From Oxyruncus cristatus (lineage: Eukaryota; Chordata; Aves; Passeriformes; Cotingidae), in NCBI GenBank assembly GCA_013399855.1, contig VXAY01005017.1, forward strand, positions 223,952 to 287,951: DNA of 64,000 nucleotides, given 5' to 3'. This document shows, piece by piece, positions 1-10,878 of this stretch; the first letter of the stretch is position 1, and every line of letters starts with the position of its first letter. A program made the position numbers and the translations under genes. The notes below the pieces were generated by a model that was given only the letters and a program-made list of their open reading frames with translations, was not told the origin of the DNA and made no database searches.

Positions 1-1414
1 AGAGAGGGATGAAGAAGTTGAAGAGGAAAATGTGGCAAGATGGAAGTCCAGGGAGCAAAACTGATTATCACTGCCGATTTCTCCAAACTCTTTGTGCCAT
101 TATGTTTTTTTTTAAAAAAATGCATAGTGCTTTTGTGCTTATTTCCAGTTTTTTCTTGTTTTAATTAAAACTATGGTTTTATCTTTGTTTAGCTTTGCAA
201 ATCATTGTGATGTCTACATGCTCATTTCAGTTAGTTACTCTTCTTGAGTTACTTAGTTTATTGAACTTTCCTATTTTCTAAAGGTCTTACTTTTATCCAC
301 TAAAATTTAGAGTAAGGGCAAGTTAAAATATTTAGTTGAAATACAATAGTAAATGAAGCACTTCATGGATCCTACTGCACTGATGCCCAATTAGTCAAAA
401 GTAGTTAGCATAAAGAGACACAATTAAAATCATTACCCATGTCAGCAGACAGATCAATGTGGTGCCTATATAATCAGTTAGTTCCTCTCAATCCATAAAA
501 TTAATCAGAGACAAGATGGCACTTACTTCACTCAAGAGATGCAATGAATGTTTAGAGTAAGTGAATTCGAAACAGCCAGAGTGTCCAAGCAGTTACTCTT
601 CAAGACTGTTGTGTGTGACATAGAGGTAAAAGTATTGGCATGCCCTTTCCTTCAGCTTTCTTCATCTGCAGTGCTCTCTGCTTGTGGGTTGTGCTCACCA
701 CTGGCCATTTTTCTCTGCAGTCTTGTCAAACATTATAAACAGGTGGAAGGAATAATGCCTTTCATACATTAGTTTTCAAGCAATTTTGAAAGCAAGATTT
801 TTGTCATCTTATTTTTTCCAGATACTCATTTTCAATCAATATAAGCAAAATGAAGGTTTTATAGCTCTCTAAACTGTAGAAAAAGCTATTTTCACATGCA
901 TCAAGAATAAGGTCTGCTGGTAAGAAAGCTTTGGGGAAGTAAGGGACATCTGGTGTCTTCAGTTCTGCCTCTTCAGTGTTTCCTGTTATTATTACCTGCC
1001 CTACTACTGGATACAGAGGAACTAAGAGGAAACAAAATCATATATCTTCCTGTTTCCTCTGATTCATCCAGAGGGATATGTTTTGTCTAGAAACTATAGG
1101 TATAAAGTAGAGTTTGGGATTAATATATTGGTTTTAGGTTGAAAGAGGAAGCATGAGGAGATGTTAGTTCCAATGGCCATCATCTTAACTGGTATGACAG
1201 GGACTGAAGATTTGTTTGATGTAACATTCATGTAATGCATAGAGTAATGCCATGTGAACTGGTCACCCGAGGTTTACTACTGCTATTCCTGGGCTGGTAC
1301 AGAGGGAGGTCAGATAGAAGCCTTCACAAGTGAGGTTCTCAGTTTTCCTGTGATAAAGATCATCTGCATTTTTTTCTTGTGCCCCACTCCACTCTCCACC
1401 CCTTGCTGATACAG

Positions 1415-1683
1415 TTGCTGCCTATAGACACCGAAATCTGATGTGCATTTGTGGAAACCCATACCTCCTGGGCGCAGGAAACCGTGGCCAGAGTGGGATA
1501 TCTGTGGCAGGGGATATCCCTGAGAGGACTTCCAACAACATTACCAGAGAAAAACCCAGTGGTAACCCAGAAGGAATCCATGAAATTGGGCTGCACCATC
1601 ATGACTACCAGAAGGAGCAAAACCAGCATTTCCATCTGATTCCTTGGAGTCATCATGAGACAAGTGATGACCAGTATGTTTAG
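1415..1683 (+). CDS. Candidate 3'-terminal coding exon, unidentified
   Basis: An open segment runs from a plausible splice acceptor (pyrimidine-rich stretch, then ATACAG ending at 1414) to a TAG at 1681-1683. In the frame whose codons start at 1414 it reads about 89 residues without a stop. It has a mixed, protein-like composition and a His/Asp/Gln-rich tail (HHHDYQKEQNQ, then the C-terminus ETSDDQYV). By hand count about half of the third codon positions are G or C, clearly above the AT-rich surroundings. The C-terminal Q-Y-V resembles a class II PDZ-binding tail, but that is only a pattern. I do not recognise the protein and no upstream exon can be joined with confidence. An AATAAA lies at 2126-2131. 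The first ATG in frame (1441) has no strong claim as a start, so a last exon is a better reading than a complete small gene. It could also be a chance open frame or an old retroposed fragment. Confidence 0.3.
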
Positions 1684-4600
1684 AGTTAAGAGCCATTCAA
1701 CAGAAAAATTCCCAGTAGCAATGACTTTGCTTTTCTCCTGTTCTCTGTGACATCACAATGTGTCAGGCTGACTAGCTCTCAAACAAGATGAATCACTGCC
1801 TTTAGTGAAATTTTTACTTTAAGGAGAGAAATCATAATATTAGTTTACATCCTGTGTTCTTGTTTTATTGTCTTGAACATAAGTACCTGCTAACTTAAAC
1901 AACTATTAAATAACAAAATATATGGGTAATACTAAGATCTTACATTAATTGTGTCTACTATTCTCATCAGTGGTTGTGATATCATGGTAGGGGAAGGCAT
2001 TCAGAGGCACATAGATAATTTAGGAACACACACTCTATTGTCTTTTTCTTTCTTTGCTCAATTCTTATCTAAATACTTTTGAAAATTATGTTCAGTTATG
2101 CTACAAGCAAAAATGGGATCAAAATAATAAAGAAAAGAGCCAGTTAAAACTCAAAAAAAAATTAAGTGTCAAGTTTTTAAAAGTCTTAAATGAAGAGAAT
2201 AACTACTGCTTTGCAGGAGTCAATGTACATACTTAAGGATACTAAGGAATTATCTTAGGAATTAACTTTCATTTACTGAGAGAATGGATTAAAATTGCAA
2301 ATGCTACTATGGCAAATAGCCTATTTAATAATTTACATTTCTTGCTTCACAATGAAAAAGAGACAATTTCTAAGAGGATAAAGGGTGGTAAAAAGTCCTT
2401 TGCAGAGTCCTGTAGTCCTATACAGAGTGGTCGGTATAGAGGAAATCGGTAGATAGGTATTTCATTATTTATCTACACCTAGTTCTTGACAATACAAAAT
2501 CATAAACTTTAATCTATGTTGTTCATCTTTTCCTGAAGGATAAGCGTATGACCTTTAAATCTCAATACTGCGTGATAGAGACCTATTTAGATTAAACTAT
2601 GAAGGAAATTGGCAAGTTTATATTTGCCATGTTTCTAACAGGACAAATTGCTCAAAGTGGCTTGTGCAATTTTTGCCCTAATTTTTGAATCTTGCTGAAG
2701 TGTGTTTATCACACCAAATTAAATTAATATGTTCTTCTTGAATTTTGCTCTCTACCTTGTGGGCTGGAATAATACCACATACATATAAAGAAATTGTCTA
2801 TCCTCTCATTGGCACTGCGTAGCTTTTTTTTAACAAAATTCCTCTTTGGAACAAGTAGAAATTGACATCAGTGTCCTCCAAAGAAAGTAACTATTAACCA
2901 CATAGTTGACATGCTGTGTAATAACAGTGGTGTCTCTCAATGGGGACATTTCAGAAAGCTCTAGGCTACTTCACCTCTCCTGCATACTAAGCTTATATTC
3001 ATGAAGACTCAGGGCAAAGAAAGTAGTGCTCTTTGAATTCATACTCTACCTTTCTTCGTTATGATTTTCCCTGCATATTTCTGTATGAAGAGTCAAATCT
3101 TACTTCTTTGCCATGGAGTCCCTCAGCAGGTTTTTTCAGCTTCAAGTTAAATGACTGATATTGAATACATTTATCTTGATGGAAGAAGGTGTAATTTGAA
3201 CTTAGAGTAGAAATACTAATAATTACAATTAAAGTACTGCTTCAAAAACACTTGCCATACACATAGTTTCTGTAAATATCACCTCTGCTCAACCAGTGAA
3301 TTCTGATAATTTAAGGTCTTGAAGAAGAAGATATTGGGGGACAGAGGACGGACACTGGAACATGAGGGAAAGAAAAGAAAACAGATCCTGAATGAATTAA
3401 AATTAAACATGTTATCCTAGAGAGGTTTTGAATAACCCTGCAGATTTCTGTTTCTTTGTCTCACTTGTCTTGAACTCATGTAATTTATTGGTTGTTTAAG
3501 CATTGTTTAGAAACAAATCACTGCATAAGAACAAATCCCAGACATGAATCTGTCCAGAATTTGCATTATGGAGCATGTTAATGTATGTGTACACGCATAC
3601 ATGCACATATATAGTGATCTACAAATGCATATTTTAATCTTTGATTTGGTTGTAGCATTTCCTTGTATATCAGTAAGAGTATAGGAACGTGAAATGAGGA
3701 TTTTATGAGGAGGAAAGCACCATAAATTGTCACTGACTTTCAAAGGGAGCTGTCTGTCTTACTCTTCTCTGAGTAAAAATCTTTCTGCACTGTATGAAAC
3801 TGTGTAATCTATTCAGTGTGCTCCTCATATTGGCTACTCAGAGTATTAAAATTCCAAAACACTGCAGTAATAAAACAAGAAAGGTAGGGGTGTCGTGGTT
3901 GTTCTTTTTAATTTAACTAAATATTTTTTAAGTCTGACCCTGTTTTAGAGTATGTGCAATTCCCATGGATAGAAAGACACTATGTGCTCTAGATTTTTCC
4001 AGTGGATAGTACAATGATTGATTTTTCACAACCATGTCTCACACATTGCCCTCAGAGGCTACTGAAGGTTACTGGAAGTTCCATACACCTCTTGATATGA
4101 AATTCTGTCTGGAATGAAAAATACCCATGTTGCTGTTTGAACTGTGAGTGCCCTGTGTGATGAGAAAAAACCCACCACTTTATAAATTTTGAAGGGAAGG
4201 TAAGTTCTCAATTAAATTTGTTCCAAACAGAAAGAACAACAGAATGTCAATCTCCTGACAAATTCTCCAAAAACTACCCCAAATTGAAAATGTTTTAGTA
4301 AAAGAAAAATTACTGAGACAATGTGAAATTTACTGACCAGCAACACAATAGTTGTAGATTACATGATCCAAAACATCTTCTGTATTTATTCTTTAAAAAT
4401 CAATGAATAAGAAACATTTTCTTTAAAAAAAAAAAAGTTGGCTGTTTTAACCATACAGTTAGCTGTTAGCTGTTTTAACTATTAAGGAGTCATCACAAGC
4501 AAATTAGTGATAGATCCAGAATCCTCAAGAGATTTTTTCCTTTTGTTCGTTATTATATTTTAAAATGACAGTATTTTTTGTTCTTAAATTGGCACTGTAC

Positions 4601-5009
4601 TGTAATAGTCACATTAACACTTCTTTCAGACAATCAAAGGGTATCCCAAGTTTCTTATCACTGGAAAAATTTACTACTTAGGCATTGAAAGAAGAGGTCT
4701 GCGAGTTAGAGCTGCAGTCTTACAATAGTTTGAACAGTTTTATTTCCACTAGGTGGAGCACTGTTATCACAGTAGAACTTTTTAAAGTTAAAAAGGCTTT
4801 TGAAGTCAAGGAAGAGAAAAAAGAGATTAAGCTGGAGAACTTGGATCCAGATCTAGATATGTTTTTGTGAAGTGTGTGAGGGTTAAAGTAGGCAAACTTC
4901 TGTATTACAGTTTGATTGGTCTACCTCCTATGAATTGTGTCTCCACAGTCCATCATTATCTTTTCGGGTTTTGACTGAAAAAGAGAATAATTTAAGGTAA
5001 AAGACGTGG
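1684..5009. other. Unique AT-rich sequence, no gene seen
   Basis: No supported coding exon, RNA gene or recognisable transposable element. Short open frames (for example 2054-2236 and 4685-4870) have no recognisable domains and lie in A/T-rich sequence. The AATAAA at 2126-2131 could serve the exon-like segment upstream but is not distinctive in such DNA. Confidence 0.6.
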
Positions 5010-5362
5010 GGTTCTTCAACATTCTCACGAGAGGAAGCAGAGGTGGAAATAGAGATCTCTTTGTTCTCGTGACCAGTGACAGGACTCGAGGAAACAGCAT
5101 GAGGCTGTTTAGGGAGGTTTAGATTAGATACCAGAAAAGGGTTTTTCACCCAGAGGGTGATTGAGTACTGAGTACTGAAATCCAAGGAAGTGGTCACAGC
5201 ACCAAGCCTGTCAGAGTTCAAGAAGTGTTTGGATGATACTTTTGGGCACATGGTTTGACTCTTGGGGCACCCTGTTCAAGGCCAGGGGTTGGACTCTGTG
5301 GTCCTAATGGGTCCCTTCCAACTCAGCATATTCTGTCATTCCATGATTCAATGATTTCTAGA
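5010..5362 (+). mobile_element. CR1 LINE, 5'-truncated 3' end
   Basis: The segment has the typical avian CR1 3'-end text: a stretch encoding the ORF2 tail region (GGAAACAGCATGAGGCTG, then a TTTTTCACCCAGAGGGTG block), the conserved 3' UTR GTCCCTTCCAACTCAG, and terminal degenerate ATTC-TATG-type repeats near 5328-5352. CR1 elements insert by target-primed reverse transcription and are usually 5'-truncated, as here. A local deletion has replaced part of the ORF2 tail with a GAGTACT duplication near 5163-5178, so the copy is not intact. The 5' boundary is approximate. Confidence 0.85.
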
Positions 5363-8036
5363 AAAAAAAAGGAAAAAAACCCAAGGTGGCTGCTATGGTG
5401 CAGATTTCTGTTTCTAAAGGATGGAAATAATGTTTTAGAAGACTATATTTAATGAATAGTTTTGTAAAAACAAAATTAATTATATGCCATTTGGGGTATA
5501 GCAAACTCCACAGTGAGTAAATTTGAAGTTAAAAATTCATTGCTAAAAGGTGTATTTTTCTGAAACTGGGGAAAGAGTAAGAGTGCTTTATAGAAGAGCA
5601 ACCTTGTTGAGGCTTCTCAGTTAGTCCAAGATGTGGGTATTCAGAGCCTTAATGGATCACTATCAACTTAACTCTTTTGTGCTTCTGAGTGCAGTTTAAG
5701 AAAATTGCAAAAATACATGACAAAACACTGATGATATATTTAATTATATCAAGAATTGTCTGTCAATACTCATGGCTATCATTACCTTCTTATGTTTTCA
5801 ACACGAATCTTAGGTGAAAACCCATGAATATGAGTGGTAGACCAGCTTTTTCTGGTATCTTTGTGATGAAGCTTTATGTTCCCAAGAAAACCTTATTTAT
5901 GCTTGTACCTTTTTTTTTTCTTAATTGATTGCTTTGTTCTTACTTTTTACCGAAGTATACAAGAGGTAAAACTTTGCAGATATGTATAGCTCTTTAGGTG
6001 CATTGAACCGAACACTTTGTCCCACAGGAAGGTACGAAAGGGTCTGCAGGGTGTAATTGGGTCAATATAGAATTTAAAAATGGATGAACCTGGTCACCCA
6101 GGCACTGTCAGTTTCCAGTAGTTTCAATCAGAAATGGCACCTGTGGCAGAAGAGCAGTCAGGAGCAGCTGCTTTGTGTGTGTTTGTGTCTAAGCCATTCT
6201 GCATGCCACAGCTGGTGACATGCTCGGCATGTTACAGCTGAGGCAGGCTGTGTTCGCACAGCAAATTAGACAACAAGTTTCTGCTTCCTAACACCGGTCA
6301 TATGTTCGCATACGTCTACACTGCACTAAAAACATCAGTGAGTAAACATATTCCAATTAGCTTAAAGGTGGTTAGTTCAGTAATCAGTGGCAGTATAGAT
6401 GTCAGCCGTGTTTAGCTGTCCAAGAACGAGTGCAGTGTCTCTGAGGTACATCTGAAGGTCTGAACTGATAAAGCATTGAAGTGTCTTCTCCTTTGACCTT
6501 GAGGCTTTTCACTCCAGCTGAAGGCATAATTTACTCTGATGTCCATTAGAGAATACTTTTTCATTTTTATAATATTCTAGATGTTTGGTATAGATTCCAA
6601 TGTCAAAACTGAGTATCCTTTTGAAAGTGGCTGTGTATGGATCTTCTTAGGGTAAAAGAATAGTAATGAAATAATAAACTAAACATTAACAGACTGAGAT
6701 GTAATAATTTGTAAACTTAAGTAATGCAATTAATTAATTTTGATTCTCCTACATATTCTTGTGTCCATGGAAATGCTTCAAATATGTCTTAAAACAGGCA
6801 GCTTTTTTCACCTGCATTATGACTCTATGAATAACACAAGTCCATTCTGAAGCATGACTAACTAGATTGTCAGTACTTTTAATATCACTTCTTTAAGAAC
6901 AACTATGTTAGGTCATCAAACGGTTCACAAAATTATAGATAACGGATTGAAAGTCTTTTTTGACCTCTTTATGTTTTTCTAGGCTATTAATTTCTACAAT
7001 TTACCTGACAGACTAGCATAACAGAGTGCTAATGAAAAGGAAAGCAAAATTTTCAAATTGTTTCTCCAGTTATGGTTTTGTAACTCACTTAAATTGTCCT
7101 AAAGTGTAGGAAAATATCTGTTTTATATTGTACAAGTAGTAGATGAAAAAAAAACAAACTAGATATAGATTGAATTCAAAATTAATGTTTTTCTAGATGA
7201 GACAAGGCCAATGTGAAGAAGCTTTTCTGCAGCTATCCACAGAATGAAAAGGCTGAGAATACAGAGCACTCTAGGAACTTGTTTGGTCCCCTGAATTTCA
7301 AATCAATCATGTTATTAAATCAATAACATAATTTTTCTTTTTGTGAGACCTAATGAATAACACATAGTGGGTTAAGGATAACACAATTTTCTGTAGCCAG
7401 TGGGTTGCTGTTTGCATAGTGTTTTGCTCATTATCTAATGATAATTGAGAGACATTTTTTTTAATGACATGGAATATAGTTAAATCAATAAAATGTTTAT
7501 GGGCATTGTTAAAAGAGTGAAGTACCTTCCATCTTTTGAAAAATAACCAAGTTAGAAGTTAAAAACTACAACAAAATACCCTGTCATTAATTTTTACCTT
7601 AGCCATTTCTAAATGTATCTTAGAATGTTTGAAGTCTGTGTGATCTATCTGTTACCAGAACAAAGGGAAAGACAAGCCATATGTTTATTTATAATACAAA
7701 GATACCACATAAGAAACTACACCAATACGTAGTCTAAAAAGGTTCAGTTAAAACCACTTCTTACACAGAATGACTAAGCAAGTACCAATTTTACTATGAA
7801 GCTGAAAGATAAGATGGAGCTGCTGAGAAGGACTAGGTGTTACAGTTTAGGGGGAACCATAACAGTCTTTCTTGGTTTTAAAATATGTGACTCTACAGGC
7901 CGTATTAGGTGATACTGAGTTTTGTCTATGGAGCAAGCACTACCAGTAGTGTTGGGGTTTTTTTAACTATCCTGGGCTTTAAGAGTACCCTACCTCATCC
8001 CAGCTCCATGCTGCAAGGAAAAATTCACTTGTGTGT
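5363..8036. other. Unique sequence with one possible ancient MITE
   Basis: Mostly unique AT-rich DNA without supported genes. A less AT-rich island near 6000-6500 includes the imperfect inverted repeat listed separately. Nothing else was recognised up to the LTR boundary. Confidence 0.5.
6312..6402. repeat. Imperfect inverted repeat, possible ancient DNA-transposon (MITE) relic
   Basis: The motif ACGTCTACACTGCAC at 6312-6326 is mirrored as an imperfect reverse complement around 6385-6402 (CAGTGGCAGTATAGATGT), enclosing about 55 bp. Paired TCTACACTGC-type ends are a look seen in old non-autonomous DNA transposons of sauropsids. No flanking target duplication was established and the family is not named. 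Confidence 0.25.
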
Positions 8037-8576
8037 TGTAGTGGGTTGACCTTGGCTGGATGCCAGATGCCCACCAAGTTGGTCTATCACTCCCCTTCCA
8101 AGCTGGCCTGGGGAGAGAGAATAGAATGGAAAACAACTCGTAGATTGAGATTAGGCAGATAACTAAAACAAAAGTGGAAGCTTGTGCCCACAAAAGTGAA
8201 GAGGAAAGTATCAAGGTTTATTGTCTTCTTTCCATCAGTAGTGATGTCCAGCCACTTCTTCGGAAGCAGGGCTTCAGCAACACAATGATTGCTCAGCAGG
8301 CAAACATTGTAAACAACAAATGTCTCACCTTTGTCCTTCTTTCCTTAAATTTTTTACCTGAGTGGATGTCATATGATATGTAATATCTCTTTCATTACTT
8401 TGGGTCAGCTGTCCTAGTTGTGTTCCTTCTTAGGATTTTACCCTAAGTTGGGGGCAGAGGATGCTGTAGCCAAAACACTGATGTGTTATCAGCACCTTTC
8501 TAGCTACTAATGCAAAGCACAACACTGTGAGTGCTGCTGTGGGGAAATGAACTCCAGCTCAACCAGACCTAAAACA
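8037..8576 (-). mobile_element. Endogenous retrovirus LTR, probably the 3' LTR of the adjoining pol remnant
   Basis: Read on the minus strand, the unit starts TGTTTTAGG (8576) and ends CCCACTACA (8037), that is TG...CA, 540 bp, typical of LTRs. A minus-strand AATAAA lies at 8217-8222, leaving a U5 of about 180 bp. A degenerate A/T-rich TATA-like run sits near 8340-8360. Immediately upstream on the same strand is a purine-rich run (8577-8595), as expected for the polypurine tract before a 3' LTR, and retroviral integrase sequence lies further upstream on the same strand. The flanking 6-mers (GTGTGT to the left, ACCTCC to the right) do not match, which fits a 3' LTR with internal sequence on its right rather than a solo LTR. 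The element belongs to a common avian ERV type; the exact family was not determined. Confidence 0.8.
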
Positions 8577-8595
8577 ACCTCCAACCCCTCTTCCA
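8577..8595 (-). promoter_or_regulatory. Polypurine tract of a minus-strand endogenous retrovirus
   Basis: On the minus strand this reads as an almost uninterrupted purine run (GGAAGAGGGGTTGGAGGT) directly abutting the TG that opens the LTR. A polypurine tract at this place primes plus-strand DNA synthesis in retroviruses. Position and composition support the call; function is long gone. Confidence 0.6.
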
Positions 8596-8915
8596 CACCA
8601 CTGGCGTCATACTCAGATCCCACATAATTTATATATCTTTTGACTATCCCCCATCATTTCACAGATAGATATTATTTTTCCATTTTCATGGGCTTCTTCC
8701 ACCCCTCCAGATCTTGGGCTCCATTCCATCAGTATGGGTACTCAGGACAGTAGAATCAACACAATCTGTTGTTGGGCATCAACACCAGCCTGACCCAGGT
8801 AATCGTGGCACTCTCCTTGCGCCTCGCAAAATTCGTTCTTCATTGCCCTGATACTTTACTTCCTCCAACATATGACTTCCACTATAGATTACTTTTCTCC
8901 TAAGATTAAATATCC
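8596..8915 (-). other. Short internal stretch between pol remnant and 3' LTR; no env seen
   Basis: About 320 bp separate the stop of the integrase frame (8916) from the polypurine tract. No envelope-like reading frame is visible. The stretch is too short for env, so the element either lacked it or lost it by deletion. Confidence 0.5.
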
Positions 8916-9818
8916 CTAGAGCACACACCAGGACTGCCCAGCCTTCCCCGTTACCCACTTAAACCCTGACCCCTGAGCAAAGACAATACCACAAATGGGT
9001 TTGCCTTTTCCCGTGGGAGGAGAAGCTGACACTGACTTCCTCAGCCACTTCCCCATGTGGAGTATGGGAACATTACCTCCTCCCACAGTATGTAGGGGTT
9101 TTGTTTGGGCAGGACCAGGGCAGTTGGCAGATCCCCTAGTGTTGACCAGCCAAATGGCTTCAGCTAAATTTGCTTCCCAATGTTTCCACGTCCCATTACC
9201 CAATGCTCTTAACATAGACTTTAGCAGTCCATTATATCTCTTGATCTTTCCAGAGACTTGTGGGTGATAAGGGATGTGACATGTCCACTCAATGCCATGT
9301 TTCTTTGCCCAAGAGTTTATAAGGTTATTTAAAAAATGAGTCCTATTTTCTGATTCAATTCTCTACACGGTACCATGTCACCACAGAATGTGCATCTCAA
9401 GGCCTAAAATGGTGTTTCGAGCAGTGGCCTGGTCTACAGAATGTGTTTCCAGCCAACCAATCACTGCCTCCACCATGGTGAGTATGTAGATTTTGCCTTG
9501 GCATGTTCATGGCCCCCCTGCTAACAAAATCTGGACACAGGAAACCCAAGACACTTGCTTAATTAGACACTGCTGCTGTTGGTCTATGTTTGGCCCAACC
9601 ACCTGTGGCTTGTACTTTTCCTGCCAAGTTATGGGAAAACAAGGCCTGATAAACGAGAACTTGAGTCCTTGAAAGCAGCACTTTGTATAAACTAAAATTA
9701 ATTGGTCTCTCACTATTGGCTGATGGCCTTTCAAGGGCATTTGAAGGAGAAAGTGAAGAGGAGGAGGATGAAGTAAGCCCCCAGACTCATTAAGGGAAGA
9801 CCCTCCAAGGTGCATCAC
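8916..9818 (-). pseudogene. Endogenous retrovirus pol remnant (integrase region), inactive
   Basis: Minus-strand frames encode a retroviral integrase-like protein. A first piece (9818-9507) ends in a Cys-containing, Gln-rich stretch (QQQQCLIKQVSWVSC) that fits the N-terminal zinc-binding part. After a stop and frame change, the core follows (about 9480-9215), with HGIEWTCHIPYHPQVSGK, and then a C-terminal part (9215-8916) with NTRGSANCPGPAQTK. The second catalytic Asp position reads Glu (RIESENRTH), and the third catalytic acid position, just after SGKI, is Lys. In-frame stops lie at 9363-9365 and 9378-9380. The copy therefore cannot make an active enzyme. Reverse transcriptase, protease and gag are not seen. 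Sequence similarity to avian ERV pol is by recognition only. Confidence 0.8.
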
Positions 9819-10286
9819 GCAGGCAACAGGGAGATTCCACTGTCCACACGCGTGCGCAGAAGGGGCACCACTGACATAACGGGGGAGGGACCGAGGGCCT
9901 CTGGCTGGGTCATACTGGCCACACCTGCCCAGGTAGATGTCACTGGCAAATTGGATAAAAAAGCAGGTGGCTCATGCTCGAGAGACTCACGCTTCACACG
10001 AAGGACCATGTTGCCTTTTGCGGGGACATCCGCTGTGTGAGCCTGCTGACCCTCCAGGACGCAGCTGCTACAGAGAATTCTTGGTATTCGGAGTTGGAAA
10101 GATAACCTCGTAAGTTACACTGCGTGGTCTGGGGTTGTACTGAGGGCTTATTTCCCTCCTCTTTTCAGTCTATTGGTTTCTTGTTTGGTTGGCCACTTCT
10201 TTGTAATAAATATTGCGGTTTTTTGAGCTTTCAACAGTGTTTTGGTTTCAATCTCAGCATCCCTTCAAACCCTCCCTGGAACAACA
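9819..10286 (+). mobile_element. LTR-like unit on the plus strand (opposite to adjoining pol)
   Basis: The sequence has plus-strand LTR promoter/terminator layout: a TATA-like GGATAAAAAAG at 9953-9963, an AATAAA at 10205-10210 followed by a GT/T-rich stretch, and an end in AACAACA near 10286. It is more GC- and CpG-rich than its flanks (for example CACACGCGTGCGC near 9844). It begins where the minus-strand pol remnant stops being recognisable. No primer-binding site follows and no target-site duplication was found. The left edge is uncertain (a TG at 9811 is one option). It may be a separate LTR inserted in, or joined to, the minus-strand provirus. Confidence 0.5.
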
Positions 10287-10780
10287 TGTCCAGTTTGTCT
10301 CAAAGCGACATGAACTAGACCAAGCACAAGAACGAGAAGGGAAATGTTTAGCTCCAGATCGTCTCTGAAATACAACATGAACATCAGTATTTCAGGAGGC
10401 CCCAGAACCCAAGGACTGAGTCATTATTGCCATTTTCCCTTTTTCTTCACCCATGGTTTACACTGATTAATTTTTAGCTTATATTTGTCTTTTTATTGGA
10501 GAAAAAAAAAAGTTATTTAATCAAAACCATTCCATATGTTTTAAATTCTAGATATTTAATTTTAGAATTTTCACTCTCAATTTCATTTCATTTACATTTC
10601 TATTTCCCCCCTCACCTTAATCTTGATCAGGACTGTTTTCAGCCTTGAAGTGATGACTGCTTCAAAGAACAGGTAACAGTTTTATTACCTCTGGGCCACT
10701 GGTTAGGGGTCCCAGTTCACTGGCAGGTAAGGGAAATGGCTGATAATGAATCAGACATTTTTCCACCAGGTGCTTTTGAG
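10287..10780. other. Unclassified, AT-rich
   Basis: The first ~110 bp after the LTR-like unit may still be element-derived. The remainder is AT-rich and unremarkable. No gene seen. Confidence 0.4.
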
Positions 10781-10878
10781 GCCCTCCCTCCCCTCCCCTT
10801 CCCTCTACCCTCATCTTTCCCTTCCTCTCCTCTTCCCTTCCCCCTTCCCTCCCCTTCTCTTCCTTCCCATCCCCTCTT
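10781..10878 (+). repeat. Polypyrimidine (C/T) tract
   Basis: Almost pure C/T over about 98 bp with only a few interrupting A residues and a single G at the 5' edge. Such tracts can form triplex (H-) DNA and are length-unstable. The open frame across it (proline/serine-rich) is a consequence of composition. Confidence 0.9.

Noticed and set aside
1360..1656. 98-codon minus-strand frame with a hydrophobic, signal-peptide-like start
   Set aside because: It is the reverse shadow of the plus-strand exon-like segment, which has the better acceptor and stop context; the hydrophobic run comes from the CAT/CAG-rich plus strand.
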